Source: Gymnorhina tibicen | Lineage: Eukaryota > Chordata > Aves > Passeriformes > Artamidae | Length of the DNA: 64,000 bases | Direction: 5' to 3' | Assembly: GCA_013399875.1 (NCBI GenBank) | Contig: VXAZ01006396.1 | Span: 343,072-407,071, forward strand | Part shown: one piece after another, positions 10,081 to 24,300 of the stretch | Layout: each line of letters opens with the position of its first letter | Position numbering within the stretch: position 1 is the first letter of the stretch | The notes under the pieces: generated by a model | The model's input: the letters and a program-made list of their open reading frames with translations, nothing else | What the model was told of the DNA's origin: nothing | The model's database searches: none | Program-made: the position numbers and the translations under genes

Positions 10081-11993
10081 TAGTGACATTCTCGTGTCTC
10101 ATCAAATGCGTTGTCTCATGCAGCTGCAGCTGGAGAAGTTGTGCAAGCTGAAAGAGGTGAGAAGCTATACACAAGTAGCTTCAGTCACTCTCTGGGTCTT
10201 CAAAAATCAACATTTTTATCGATTTCCATGTAAGATTTCTTGTCTGTATGCAATCTTCAGTATAATACATTCAACACAGGACCAGACTCCTGGTACCAGG
10301 GACACAGTTTCCAGCTGCTTTGGGAAGGAAACACAGTTCCATGAGCATGGTAAGGGCTGGAGTGCAGTGTAATCTGTGGGCACCAGTGGGGCTTGGACTC
10401 TGAAATACTCCTGCTCTTCAGTGAGTATACTGTCCTTGTGCCTCATGGAAATTCAGAAATCTTTTGAGATGTGCAGTTTATAATCATAACGCCGGGTGAA
10501 TTTATAACTTCCTTTCACAGGTCGAAAAGGGGAGTTAATGATTTTATTTTGGAAATGCACATTTTTCATTGAGTGCATTTTTTTTCCTGCAAGGCATTAA
10601 GAGTGCACTTTTTTTCCCTGTTATGTGTAAGGAATACCAGGAAAAGATATGGTGATTCTTCACAGAAAAAGAGAGAGTGGAGATTCTCAGTTTTAGTGTG
10701 AATTTTACGGCTTTCTTTGAGTCTATCTTTGCAGTATAATCCTAGCATTTGTCTATCTTTCCTTTCTTTCATTTCCATGAGCTCAAGATGTACGGTCAAG
10801 TTTTAAGGCGACTGTCTATCTGAAGAAAGACGAGTAGAAAGGAAAATTTTGTGCTATTACAGGGATCCATCATAATGGCAACATTTCCATGGAAATTTAT
10901 AGCTGTGACTTCTGGCCTTCTTCAGATGTTTTATAAGACAATAGGATATGTGGTGTATGGAGACAGTAGGAACAGATATTCTTGTGACCTTTCTGGACTA
11001 CATGTGTACTGGGTGCTTGTGACTGTGGGGAACTAATTTAAAAGACTGATACAATCTTCCCTAAATCTAAGTTGCAAACCTACTTTTCAGTATTTTTTAT
11101 GAATCAAAACACTCCATATTCCTTTTACAGTTTCACTGCCCTCCAGGTTGAATTTTGCTTAATAATAGTGAGCACCAGCCTGGTGGCAATGGATAAATTC
11201 CAAATAACCTTTGACTGTACAATAAAAGACTTTGGTGAGTAAAGCAGTACATCAAATATTTCTGTGTGAATGTACAGTTGATTAATCACTGGAGTAGTGT
11301 TTGGAGATTGTCTTTAGACAGTTCAGTTGTAGATTTGAATGTCAGCATTATCATATGTGGATCCCTATCCTGCCTGGTGATGGCCTCAAAGAAAGCAACA
11401 GAACTAACAGCAAAATCAGTTTTGTACCTTTTATTTGCAAAACAGGTGTTTTCATACAAAGGCCAATCAAACATTCTCAAGGAAACAAAAATTTTGGTCC
11501 TCCAGTGATGAGGAACTATGGTATAGAGAGGAGGAAAAATGGAGCAAAACCAGGGACCCAGGAAGAGCATGCGTGTGCATGTGTGCAGGGAGCTATGAAC
11601 TCGGACAAGATATGACTTGGAAAAGGTTACTGAATCTCTCGATCCATCTTCCTGCCAGGACAGTATATTCCCTAGTATAATTCCATGTGGAGGGAGAGAC
11701 AGAACAGAGAATAGAAGGACAAGAACAGCTATGTCATTCCTAGTTACCATTCATAAAAATCCACTAACTTAATATTAAAATTTAAGAAATATGGCTTAAG
11801 GGAATAGAATACTTGAAGTTTGAATGAGCTGAGTTCCCTTTCCTGTGTCCTGCCTAAGTGGCTGGGTGAATGGCAAGGGGTTATTTGGACATGAGAGGAC
11901 TTTCAGTGAGAAAATTCTGACTGTTTTGAACAGCAAGGATCCTCCAGGTTGTGAAGATAGACCTGAACCACCTCATGCTTATTTGTGTTAGAG
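10081..11993. other. gene-free unique DNA between CR1 copies
   Basis: No exon or RNA gene can be supported. The 154-codon minus-strand frame at 11286-11750 has no recognisable motif and overlaps open frames on the opposite strand, which suggests local base composition rather than coding. No transposon was recognised in this stretch. Confidence 0.5.
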
Positions 11994-12308
11994 TCATAGA
12001 ATCACAGAATGGTTTGGGTTAGAAGAGACCTTAAAGTTCCTCAAGTTCTAAACCCCTGCCATGGGCAGGGACATCTGCAGTAGACCAGGTTATTCGAAGC
12101 CCAATTCAGCCTGGCCTTGAACACTTTCAGGGATGGAGCACCCATAACCTCTCTCAGCAACCTGTGCCAGTGCTTTACCACCCTTATAGTAAAGAATTTC
12201 TTCCTAAAATCTAATCCAAACCTACTCTCTTTCAGTTTAAAGCCATTACCCCTTGTCCTATCACTACATGCCCTTGTGAAATCTTCCTCTCCAGCTTGTC
12301 CTGTGGGT
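11994..12308 (-). mobile_element. CR1 LINE 3' fragment
   Basis: The + strand opens with the reverse-complemented avian CR1 3' end, 'tcatagaatcacagaatggt', followed by 'ttgggttagaagagacctta'. It continues through 'ctgccatgggcagggacatc', 'ggccttgaacactttcaggg' and 'agtttaaagccattacccct', ending near 'ccagcttgtcctgtgggt'. This is the common CR1 type that differs from the CR1-Y-like copy at 8335. About 315 bases remain, covering the 3' untranslated region and the last part of ORF2, with no usable coding sequence. Match quality by eye is good, implying moderate age. Confidence 0.95.
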
Positions 12309-15300
12309 ATGAGAGAAGATTACTTTAATGGGAAATGTGATTATCAACTACAAAGAGGATTAGGCACAGCTCCCATTACAACAGAGAGAAAATTTCACAA
12401 AGTAATTTGCAAATTGTAAAAGCAATATTTGGAACAATTCTGTGGTTGGAGGACTATCTATTATGAGAAGATAACATGTAAAATGGTATTGACCAGAAAA
12501 CTGCTCAAGAATAGACAGTATCATCTTTTCAGTTCACAAGCTCTTATCTTTTGTAAAAGACTATTTATAAAAGTTACAGGAGTTACTTTGGGTTCAGCCT
12601 TTTTCTATTTATTGTCTAACTTATACTACTAAATTTGGCAAAGGATATTTTGTATTCTCTGGGAATGATAAGGGCAAACAAGTGATACATGGGAAAATGT
12701 GGAAAACAGTGATGTGGGAGAGGGAGAGTGGAGTTCAGTCTCATTTTAAAACTTCTCTACATTCTACCTGGGATACTTTAATATCTATGAAATAATTTAA
12801 GTTCTTTCTTACATTTGTATTCTTTTTAGGCTATTAATACATCTGGTGAAAATTTTACTTCTATAATCATATTCTAAATATCAGCAAGAAAAACAATTTT
12901 CCTGAATTTTCAAATGTGTTTATACAGGACCATTTCTTTTGTATGTGCAGGCAAACTATCAATAACAGGCTGCAAGGTTTTGTCTTGTTGCTGAACCTCT
13001 GGCAACTTATTGTACACCTTGGAAACCTCCCTATTCAGTTTGCGGGAACACTGAAAGGTACTACAATGTATAGTTTCCAAATTTTCCCAGACGAGCACAG
13101 GAGAAATAAAAGGCCCGTTTGTCCACATCATTAAACCACCTTGCAGTCTGGCACAATTGGCAGACTCTTCTCCAGAGATATTCAGAACAAAACCTGCAGG
13201 GGTTTTTCTAGGTCAGGTTGGAAGTAGGCTGGCAGAGCTGTGTCAGGCAACTTCTTCTATGTCTTCCTGATCTCTGGGGTCCAATCCTGAGATGTTCTCA
13301 GCAGTCTGAGTCCCACAAAAGACAAACTTATGACTATCCTCTTTTCAGGAATATTATATTCCCTTGCAAATCTGTATGTTTAAAAGCAGTGGAATGTGCA
13401 TTATGAGTTTTGCACTTATATTACTTTCTTTACTATCTTCTATTCTTATTGACATTGTGTGACTTTGTTAATAACATAGTCTTGCTGTTGCCTCTTTGAC
13501 TTTTTTTGAAAGTGAAGAAAACATATTTTATATTGCCAGAGCACTTGAGCTCAGCAGAATTCTATGAAGGAATTTTTTTTTAATGGGAAATATATAATAC
13601 AAGGCAAGTCCTTCCTTTAATAATATTGATATTCCTCTTGTGCAGCCCTAAACCCATTTGTATAATGCCAGTTTCGTATTACCTTGCTTGCTGTTTTTAT
13701 TACCCACAGAATACAAATTAACCTTGTGTTGTGGAAAGACTCAGCAAAAGTAGGCAAAACTGGGAAAATGGGGTGAAGAAAGTCTCTCTACTCCACAGAA
13801 CTTTGAATAAATATTTTCTTTTTACTCTTTGAGAACCTTCCCTATTTTACCCTATGGTGGTTTAGGCAAAGTCACCAAACAGAATTAGGTTGAAGTAGGT
13901 CTAGATTTAACGGTTCCTGATGCTAGGGATCCTGTTTGATTACTTAAATCATAAGCACCAGTTATATAGAAAGAATAGATTTAGCTTCAGCATTAATTGT
14001 AAAATAAAACCCTGCAAGAATGGAAATGGCTTTTAAGACAGAATTTAAAACTGAAGATCATGATTTCTTCCATGAACCTTTATGTAAGATTCAATAAGTT
14101 TTGTGAGATTTCAGTAAGTTTTATTCTTATGGGAAAGGGGCAGAAGCAAGACAAAGTCACTAATTAAACCCCTCCAAAGCATAACAATTGTCCTTAGTCC
14201 TAGTTTGCGTCCAGTGAAAAGTGTCTGTTTTATGGTTTTAAGTGGAAACTTTTGAAGGGCAACCATGAAATTGCATGCCCATGTATGAAACCACTGTTCA
14301 AAACAGAAGCCATGCTCGCAGGTCCGTGCCGTGTTGGCTGCCACTGGCAACAGGGTGCCAAGAAAAGTCTGTGCTGTGTAGCAGATCCCGGGCACAGGGG
14401 CTTGCCCAGGTCGTGTGGGGCACACCTGGCCCTAAGCTGCCTGGCAGCACATGAAAGCATGGCACTGTTAGAGCTACCCGAGGCTTCCTCTCAGGTACCA
14501 GCCCAGACTCCAGTCCTTCCTGGAGCAGGCAGCCAGCTCTGCTCCCCTTGTGCAGACAGACAAGTCTTGATTCTCTTTCCTGATGAGGGCTTTGGCTCCA
14601 AAGTGACAACAAGAGTGTTGAAAAACAACCTCAGTGGAGAACACCTAGTGTATGGCCACCTTGCTATGTTTTCAAAAGATTCCTTATACTATATTTTCTA
14701 TGCTAGACAGTTTTGACCTCACTAAACAACTAGTTCTTCAAGTTCAGATAGGAGGGTGAACAGCTCTCACTTTGGCTCCTTGCCTTAGTGGCAATAAAAC
14801 ATAAGAAAAGCTGAAAAAAAGTGCTGAACCCCAGACACAACATAATGAGGTACACACGCAACAAGACATGAGGTATGCATACAATGAATCAGTTCCTTAC
14901 ATGTCTTCCTTGAGCGGGGGTGCTGTGGGCTTACTGTGTCCTTTTTCAAGCATGAAAAAATTCTGAGTACCTGCTCTTCCTTAATACTGTGGCACACAAT
15001 AGAAATGGAAGGGACAAATCAAATATACCTGCTCCTTTCCAGACCAACCCTATGCAGCTATTTGAAATGTTTATATGCATATTTTTGTGCGCTCATTTTT
15101 TTGTTTGTATTCATGCTCATGTGTCTTTAGCAATCCTGCAGAATGATAGATTTTTTCTTTAAAAAACTCACTTGTAGGCTTGTACTTAATTTATCGTGTT
15201 CCTATATTACTGTGACTTTTTTCTTACAAAACCTCATAGCTTATAAATTACCATAAGATTAAACCAGATATTGCTAATGTATTTTAAACAGTTGTTAAAT

Positions 15301-17387
15301 TACCAAAGTTGGTTGATCCCTTCCTTGAAATTTGCTGATCCTAACTTTAAATGACTCCTAGGTTATTATTTATATCTTTTAAATCTTTTATAACCATACA
15401 CGGGTGCTTTTATGAAACCTGGTGTAACGTATTCTAAGAACAAAAGCATATTTATGTAAGTAGCACTGGGAGCTGAGTTGGCAGGTGTTTGCCACAAAGA
15501 CTTAACCCCTAAGTATTAGTAGTAGGCATCAAGTGCATCCTCAAAAGGTTGTAAGAGTCTCTTTTTCAACAGAGAAACTGTTCAGCCTGGAAATGTATTT
15601 ACTGGAAAGAATGGTAGGGCTTGTGCTATCATCAAGTTTGTGGGCTACAGAAAGAAATGAGGACTTAGGAATAACATTTGCAACAAATACCATAAACAGA
15701 AAATTAAGACAGTAGTGGTGGCCAGGGCTTCTCAGAGTAACTGCAACCTTATATAACTCATGAGAGAGCCAAGCAGAATTGTTCTTGTGAAGAAAGCAGT
15801 CTCAGATGTATAAAGGAGCAGGCAAGGCCGTAGTCTCTCCTCTTGCACAAACCAGACAGGAAAACTTTCCAGCTGGAGGAGATCCATGGCTGTCCTACAT
15901 GAAGAAGGGTAGCAGAGGGAGAAAAGCCTGTAAAAAAAAAAAAGGACTTTGTCTAGAGCAAGGATCAGTCAGCTTGGGTTAAGGTAGTGAAATCTCACAC
16001 AGAACTCCAAAATTTTCCTTGGCTTCTGCTAAAGCCAATGCTTTGCATGAATCTGCTGGAGAAGGTCAGCAAGGAATGAGAGTTACTGAGAGTAGGGTAA
16101 GATGTGGCTGGAAACTTCCTTTAGCTTGTATGCACAAAACATGTTGGGTCCTTTAGCTTCTATATGGGAGCACAATCCATGGTTCAACATGCTTATCAAA
16201 GCGTACCAGCAAGTCCCTTCAATAAAAATACTTTCATTGAAACATGTCATTGCACTGAAAACACACTTTGGAGACAGAAAGTATGGCCAATTCAAGAAGA
16301 TTTTGTTAGGAAAAGTTTCCTGGGTCCAGAACTTCATTTTGGAGAAGCCAATGCCCCCATGATCCCCATGATTGGTGTTCACAGGCTACACCAGTGAAGT
16401 GAGAAACATTAAGCCCTTGCTCTCACTGAATGAAATCAGGATATAACCACCTTCTCTGACTCAGAGGACAGCCTCAGGCTTCAATGCTCAGCTCTGGAGG
16501 GAAATGGTTGCTGAGAAGTTGCTGTGAGACTTCCTTGGAGAAGGTAGGCAGAATTGCATTGAGCCTGCAGTATGGCAAGGGAGACTATGGGCTGGAGTTA
16601 CCACAGCCACTTGGCTGAATGCTGCAGCTGGAGAGTTTGGAGGTGGTAAGAGGTCTTTTTTTATTTTGTTGTTGTGCTGTGGTTGGGGTTTTTTGGTGGT
16701 TTGTGTAGGGTTTGTTTTTTGCTTATTATGTTTCTTTGTATTTGTAAAGAAAAACTTCAGAGTTTTTATATGAGGTGAAAATTTTCCTATTCAGTTCTTA
16801 TGGTTACTTACTAGTAAGTGGTAATGTGGTGTGTTAAGGGGCTGAATAAAGTGTCCACATATGTATGAGATGTGTTAGTGTTTTTCTGTGAAAATGGGAC
16901 TTATCTTCCAGTGTATTGGTAGAGACTTCTCTAAAGGGCTTTATTAGGCTTTAATTGCATGGAACTGGCATGGAATTGTGGTTCTCCACAAGCCACTTAT
17001 CTTATAATTTTCCTGAAAGTCTCTTCACTGATGGTGTACAAAATTCCCAAGAATCCTGCTCTGTTCTGTGACTAACATATTCTCAGTGAAAAGCTCTATT
17101 TTAGGCTTATTCAATTTTTTTTTCTGTGAGGAAGTATTACTGTTAGTTAATATCCACTGCAATTATACCAAGAAAAATACTTATTAAAAACCTTCCTTGT
17201 AGTTCCAGGTTTCAGTCACCTACTATTTTTTTTTTCATATGTCTGCCATCATTCACATATTAAATATCACCCATACCAAGAAAAGATGTGAAAGAACTGC
17301 TTTTTATGGCTATGATTTTTACTGCAGTAAAAATTCCTGCATGTATAATTTTGTTAGCTTTCATAAGAGTATTCAGGCAGATAACTT
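12309..17387. other. gene-free unique DNA
   Basis: No exon, RNA gene or transposon is supported. The 14250-14640 part is GC-richer than its surroundings, which explains the overlapping open frames on both strands there (up to 154 codons). None has a recognisable domain. 16660-16715 is a G/T-rich patch with several GG and GGG runs. Poly-A at 15931-15942 has no retrogene in front of it that I can recognise. Confidence 0.5.
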
Positions 17388-17735
17388 CGTACAGAATCTT
17401 GCATGCAGTTGTGGTATCCCATGTTTAAGAAAAGTGAATATAGATTTCAGAGGATGGCTATTAGGATGGTTGGGAGCATGAAAAACATGTGAAATGAGAG
17501 AAAGCTAGAAGAGCTTGGTTTGTTTGGCCTTCACATAGAGATCAAGAAACTAAATGGTTCCCTGGGTGAAGGTGGACAAGCACCAATATTGGAAGATAAG
17601 CTGTTTGAGTTGAGGGATGATATCAATGTGCAAATAGACGAAAAGGAATGGGAAGAAATTGAGCCGGGAAACTGAAGGAGAAGTCCTGGGCTTGTGAAAG
17701 ACTATTCTACTCTGAATGCTGGGAACAGTGCTGTA
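17388..17735 (+). mobile_element. old CR1-type LINE fragment (ORF2 C-terminus and 3' region)
   Basis: This reads in sense orientation like the end of an ancient amniote CR1. 'tgcagttgtggtatcccatg' near 17403 corresponds to the C-x-Q-x-W-x-P motif region. 'agctagaagagcttggtttg' and 'tttggcctt' follow near 17503-17530. 'ataagctgtttgagttgagg' near 17597, followed by 'gatgatatcaatgtgcaaa', corresponds to the CR1 phrase that precedes the C-terminus. Frame is lost by several small indels. The divergence is much greater than for the copies at 8335 and 11994, so this insertion is older. The edges are approximate. Confidence 0.7.
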
Positions 17736-17831
17736 CATTTAGAGTGAGCCTGTTAGAGTGAGGGGCTTGTCCTTGCTGTAAGGGGCTCCCTTGGGAGTGC
17801 TCTGGTGAGCCCAGTGACAGACCTAGACACA

Positions 17832-18376
17832 GGTTACACGTTGACCCTAGTGGGCAAGTCAGCCCCACACAGCTGCTTGTTCACATCACATCCCAGTGGG
17901 CTGGAGGTTGGGAACAGAAGAGTAAAAGTGTGAAAATTTGTGAGTTAAGGTGACAGTTTAAGTTAAAAAAAAATAATTAAAAAAAAGAAAGCAAAGGAAA
18001 AAAACAAGAAAAACAAGGGATGCAAACCCACCCACAATTGTTCTCTGCCAGCTGACTGATGCCTAGGCAGTTCCGGAGCAATTGCAGCCCTGGAAAACTT
18101 CTGCCCCAGATTTTATTGCTGAGGACATGGCATGGGGTGTCCGTTTGGTCAGCTGGGGAGCTGTCTCTCAACTGCTTGTGCACTCCCAGGAGCCTATTCT
18201 CTGGTGAGGTGGTATGAGAAGCAGGAAAGACCTTGACAGTGTAAGCACTGCTCAGCCATAGCTAATACATGTTATTGGTACTGTGTTATCAACTCTTTTT
18301 TGGTCATAAATACAAAAGAAGCACCATGCCATCTAGTATGAAGAAAATTATCTTTATCCCAGAGAAAACCAGTACA
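17832..18376 (-). mobile_element. solo LTR of an avian endogenous retrovirus
   Basis: On the minus strand the element begins at 18376 with TGTACTGG and a 'gggataaagataattttctt' stretch. It continues through 'gagttgataacacagtacca', 'gcagtgcttacactgtcaag' and an 'aataaaatctgggg' stretch at 18105-18118. A T-rich run (the A-rich + strand at 17962-18017) leads to 'ttaaactgtcaccttaactc' and 'aacaagcagctgtgtggggc'. This order matches an abundant avian ERV LTR that I know by its 'TGTCCTGGTTT...' start. I cannot give its database name with certainty; an ERVL-like assignment is a guess. No gag, pol or env sequence flanks it, so it is a solo LTR left by recombination. The right edge is clear; the left edge is uncertain by about 10 bases. 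Confidence 0.85.
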
Positions 18377-21300
18377 TTATGGATGGATGGTTTCAGAAGA
18401 CAGGCCTCTCATATTATCTAGGTTCTAGGAAGATAACTACTTGAACTGGCCAGGTGACACTTGCAGTTACCAGCACCTACTACTGGTATGTTATAGAGTT
18501 TCAGGTGGTTCCTACCATGGCAGCTGGTGTCCAGTTCAGTACCTTAACGCTTTCAACTGCACTATGCAAAGGCAACAGAGCTACATTTATTTTAAACCAA
18601 AACTTCCCATTGAGGTCAATGGAAAATTGTGATTAAAACTGATGACACAATAAGGCCCCATTTTCCCTATAGAACAGCCTAAACAGAGAAAACAGCAGGC
18701 TAACTTTGGGTTAAGTTTATCCCAATCTCTCTTCCAGTGGTGCTGCTACTACACAAGAAAGGTCTGATTGGATGGCAAAATGCTCCTTGTTAAAAATTAA
18801 AAAAATTTTTGCTTCACAACTACACTTGAGAAACTGGTGTATCTCCTGTTTGAACTCAGAAGCCTATGGGATTGCCTTAAGTCTGAGCCTTGCCTTCCCT
18901 CCTTTACCCAAAATCCACCAGACTTGATGTCTGTCACTGCATCGTCTTCTTGAGCATCCTTCCTATAGGCAATTCTTTCCAGTGTTGACTGAGGTGCACT
19001 GGTTTTCACACCCCTAAGGTCTTGACTTGATGTGTGACAACCTCGGAGAGAACCAAGTGGAAAGAGTTTCTCCCAAATCTTACAGCAGTTTTATTATGCC
19101 AGAGGACAAAGGAAAGCACAAAGTGTGCACCTTTGCCAGGTTGGGACTGGCTGCTGGTGAAGCCAGTGTAGTGATGCCAACAAGGCCTTTCACTTCCAGG
19201 AGCGCTCTACTTTCCATTTATAACTGTAGCTGTTCTTGTCTTCAAGTCCCAGACTTCTCCCACCTTCCACCCCCAGAAATTTAGCAAAGCGCATTTATTG
19301 TCTCAGGAATATTTTAGATATTTAGCAGATAATTTAATTCTGTGAGAAAAGCATTGACTGCTGCAGCTCAGAGGCCAGACCCTCATTGCAGGCAGACAGG
19401 CTCCACTTATTTTCCTGGCTCTTCAGATTTACTACTAACACACTGGCAGACAGTAGTAGTGGATATGATGATGTAGTGTTGGAAATAATCCTGGGTTTTA
19501 GTAATACCTACACACTGCCAGACAATTATGTCCAAAGAGCCCAGATTTTCTAGAAGTGCTGTCCCACCCCCCCTTCTGTTGGAAACCCTAATTTCCTCCT
19601 TGCCCCTCTTCCCTCGCTGTCAGCCCTATCACGTCTCTTGTGGCCAGATCAAGGATGTTTAAATATAGATTCAAACATTTCTGAGGGAGGAGCAGCTCTG
19701 GCAAGGCTTTGTGGCCTGACTGATCTCACTAAACTACTGCTGACTATTCAGGATCTCTTCCAATACTAGCTGGCCCTTCTTTAAATTTGCCAATGATTTA
19801 GAAATTCAGAAATAAAGCAGTAAACAGATGCAATGAAGCTTGAGTTGTTTCTGTGCTGGAAAAAAACCTCTTCCCCCCTTTCTTTTTCTATCTTTTGCAA
19901 CTCAGTACTGTCTGGGCTTACTTAGTGAACAAAAAAAGTACTTTTCTAGACTAGCAGGCTTGGTCCTAACCAGTCACAGCACATGGCATACCTTCAGGCA
20001 TGTGTGGGAGATCTGGTTTCAAGTAAAGGCAAAAAGCAGAGTACTCTTTAAATCTGTAGTAGAAGTGGATTAGATGAATCTATCCCTTCTTTCCTTTTTC
20101 TAAATTTGCCTTGAGGCTTTTTTTTCCCCTTTGGAACGATCATAGCACCAAAGATGTGAGGAGGTATTTCCGATGACTTGAGCTTCTACCATGACCTAGA
20201 GTGGTTTTATTCCTCTGTGGTTACTCAGACAAAATGAAACAGTCCTGAGTTGCAGCATGGCTGTGAGGGCCTGGTAGAATTATTAGTGTAGTTGCTGAAA
20301 TTTGGGGGAAAATCAGAACCTGGTGTGATTTCCTGAAATGCTCACACATGGTCAGCTCCTCTCCTGTGTGAAGTACTAGCACCAGTCCTGTGTAACCACT
20401 TCCATCACTTTTATATCCTCAAAATGAGCTCAAGCACTTCTTAGGCCTTGTCCGTGGCCTCATATTCACAAGTGGATTTCACTCCATGGCAAGTTTTAGC
20501 AAATCAGTAAATTATAAATTCTGCTTTCTTCAGAGAATGGGTAGCAGCAGATCTTGGAGATGGACACCATTGTGTAAGAGCAGGCCTTGACTACACCATG
20601 CAATGGCTAAAATCATATTCATTTTGGTAGTATTTGATAAGAGACAAAAAACAGCAGCCAGACTGCTATAAATAACAGGATATATATAAAACATAAGTAA
20701 CAAAAGAAGAAGACCTAAGAGCTGAGGCAAAATACATTAGACTTCAGAAATAGGGAAGTTCAATACTGTGGTTGTCATTACCACAGGACACTTTTGCCCA
20801 TGAAAGCAGAAAGTAGTATGTATAGGTAATTGTGTAATATTCTAAGATGCATACAGGTCTGTAATATGGAGAAATATAGAGATAGTTTCAAGAGACTGAT
20901 TGTCTTTGAAGTGTATGAAAATAATGTTAAGAATTACTTAAAACCCTTTATGGGGTCAGTTATCTTCGGGAATAAGTAAAAGTGCATTAGTGACTACATG
21001 CTATACATTGTATTAAATCAGCTCTTTTCTTCTCTAAAATTTGTCTCATCAGGTTTTTTTAGGGTGAAATTCATCCCTAGGCAAAGTATACGTACGCAAT
21101 GTTGAGTCTACCATTTATTATAACATCCATAACTCAGTACAAAAAGCTGTGCATGTGGCCTTGATAACTATCTACAGTGCACTGAATTTTCCTTTTGCAT
21201 ACTGATCCAAGGTGAATGACTGTGTCTCATCAACATTTTATTCCTCAGTGCTTTATTAATAACAAATGAGGGACTCATGAATCCATTCAATTAATTAATT

Positions 21301-24300
21301 TCTTCTTGGTCTCCCTTTCTTGCTTAACAGGCTGATCTGTCTCCAAAATGTACATTTTCTGCATTCCCATTGGACTAATGACATTTAGATAATTTTTTTT
21401 ACTTTGGAATATAGCCATCCAACTTAAAAGTAAAAAGAGACATTGTACATTTGAACACAGTGCTAACGCCATTCCCTGCCAGTAAGTCCCGCTGCTATGA
21501 AAATGAGCAAGGTAGGGATCTGCCTCCCTTTGAGGTTATTAGACCAGGCATATCACTGACACGCATGGAGACACTTCCCTTCAGCTATCTTGACTTGTAT
21601 AGAACTTTATTTAGGTTTTGATTCAAATAACCATTTTTTTCCAACTAATTTAGGGGTTATAATATCTGCTATTGACCTTCTATTACAACCTGTGAACCAT
21701 CCTGTTTAATGTGAAATTACATCATGTAAGAAATTCCTTTTTGTCCATTATCTTGGTCACTGACTTGACAGGGCTCTCAGAGAGTCATGGGAGTATAAAT
21801 CAGAGATGGGACTAAGAAGTGGGGAACTCGGGAGTAATAGGCACGAGACTAACATGGTGATTCCTTCTGTTCCTAAGGCAAGAGTGCAATGAAGAATGGA
21901 CATTAGGTGTTTCTTCCTGGCACTGTGTCAAGTGCAGAATATTTTATGCAAATGAAATATCCTGTTCCGAGAAATAATAGATCTGTAGTGATTTCATTCC
22001 CATGTTAGAGCAAGGTTTACAATGAAAAGATGGGTTGGCCATAACTATGACTACTTGTTGAGTACAAAAAGAATATCAAGAAGAAATTAATTATGTGGCA
22101 TTAGCTAATAGGACTCAACACACACACAAAAGGGAGGTCACAGATAAAAAATTTCATTGATCATAATTGATTATTGTGATTTGCTTAACTGGGCTTGGAA
22201 ATTACGGGAGAAAGTGAATGTCAGAGTGGGGAAGGTAGAAGTCAAGGTTAAATGGATATGGTATATCTTGCATATGTTATGCCTTATTCTGGGTGGTGTC
22301 TCCGACCAGCAACAGGGTTCCTCCCTTATAACAGAAAGCACAGCAAATCATTGCAAATGTGGATGAAGGTAAAATCAGTGCCAGGAAAGAGGACTCTGAA
22401 TGAAAGATGTATAGTGTCACAGTGAATCCCTTGGAAAGTTAAGGGTCTTTATGCAGTGAGATGCAGTTCTTTCAGTCCTTGAATATCTCTTGAGAAACTG
22501 GGTACACTTATCCTGTTTCAGGTGTTTTAAAGTACATTGTTTCAGACATTGCTTTTGGGGTGAAATCCTATGCTTTTTTCTTCTCTTGATTTGGAGTTCA
22601 GTTGCTAGTTATTTACCATGTTGCATGTGCAGGTGGCATGCAAGTACTACTTTCACCTGTTTTCATAAATGACCTTTTCAATACAGTCCTTAGGCCAAAG
22701 TAGGAATTAGGAAGTTCAAAAGAAGAATGAAGGGAGGATTTTGCAAAACTGCATCTGAGTCCTCATCTATTCCTAAGCTTTGCTACAAGCCAAATCACAT
22801 GGGACTTTCTCCTAAAATTAGAGAAGACCATCAAGCTACAGTTGCTCGGAAAGAAGCATCCTTCTATAGGCTTTCCTCTTTGACTTTTCTGCAGCTTTGC
22901 TTAGCGCTTTTCTCGATGCATCCGTGTCCCATGTGAGGTGCTGTGCTTGAAGCATGATCTGTACTGTGTTTTCATCGACACGACTAAGCAACGCAGGAAT
23001 GTCAAGGGGTCACCACTTTATCAGGTGGTATAAGCAGTGACAACAAAATTTCTACTGTTGACCCTCCTGGCAGCACTGTGTGTTTCCAGCAGAATAAATA
23101 GCACTGCAGAGAGACTTAGTGAAACTGGTCTACAGACCTTGTGCCAGTCAGTGCTTTGTTCCCTCTTGGAATCATACATAAATTAGCACATAAGTACCAA
23201 CAGACTACTATATTTTTGTCAAATCCTGCTTTGAATAGAGTGGAAGACGTCTACTTCTAGTGGGAACAGCTCTGTTCTTTTATTTGGAAAGTACTGGATT
23301 TGGGAAGGTTGTTTGCTTGTATTTTTCCTTACCCTCTGAACTCTGCTGTGAACTGTTCTTATATTCTTTCCCTTAGCAAAGGAAAGAAGTTAGTTGAATT
23401 TGTCAAAGATGGCTTCTGTTTCCCTTCCCTCCCCCATTGCTGATGTGGTTGATTCCAGTTGCTTTTCCAGCACTGACCTGCCTGCTCACAGGTACATCCA
23501 CCTCATGTCAGAGAGTGATTCAGCTGCCTGACTGAGCTGAATTCCATTGCTCTTCCTTGTTAGTTTAGCATACAGTCTTAGAAATCTGGTGCATAAATCA
23601 CATTTTGGATACAAATCAAAACATGTGATTAATACCTAGACATTTATGGCCATATAATGTTGCACCACAGTTAACAAGTAACATTTGGCTATGGGGTCTG
23701 TGCACCTGCTAAGCAGTAATGTGCTGCTAATGTTTTAATGAAGGATCCCAGGGAAAAAAATACCTCTCTAAGCCAGAGGTAAAGCTTGTGCTCCTGGAAT
23801 GCACATTTGTGGATAGGAGAGTTGACTGACTGGGAATACGGCCATTTGTTTTCCCAAATTACAAATAATAATTAATAAATAAAATGTTTTCTCAGGGCTG
23901 TAAGCAGGGAGTTGGGAGAATCACTTGGCAAACAAACTGATATTTAAGCTGTGATTTGTTGAGTATATTTGCACATTACTCTAGAACAGTGGTCCCAGGA
24001 GGAGCAATACTGAGCAACCTGCATTTTGTGGACAGGTTTGCTCCCTCTGTAGGCCTTGGTTTTAAGTTTTTAATTTACTGTATCAAGAGGCAATATCAGA
24101 AAGTCTTGTGGGCAACATGTTGCACATGAAGCAAAGATTGGGACCTGTGGCTTTCTAGCAATGTACCAATTTTATTGATATTATGATGTAGCTTTTGCAG
24201 GCTGAAAGTGGGAAAAAAGCAAAGGCTATTTCACTGGGAAACGAAAAAACAATCTGCTATCTTGGTTTAGTGCAATCTCGGCTAAAATATGTTCTTTAGC

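Noticed and set aside
11286..11750. 154-codon minus-strand open frame
   Set aside because: It overlaps open frames on the plus strand, has no recognisable motif and no supporting context.
12910..13131. Minus-strand frame that looked like part of a processed pseudogene
   Set aside because: The residues suggested a helical protein segment, but I could not place it in any family. No poly(A) tail follows, and neighbouring frames carry equally protein-like text. A BLASTX of 12890-13400 would decide.
14252..14716. Overlapping 154- and 104-codon frames on both strands
   Set aside because: Local GC enrichment removes stop codons in several frames at once. None has a recognisable domain.
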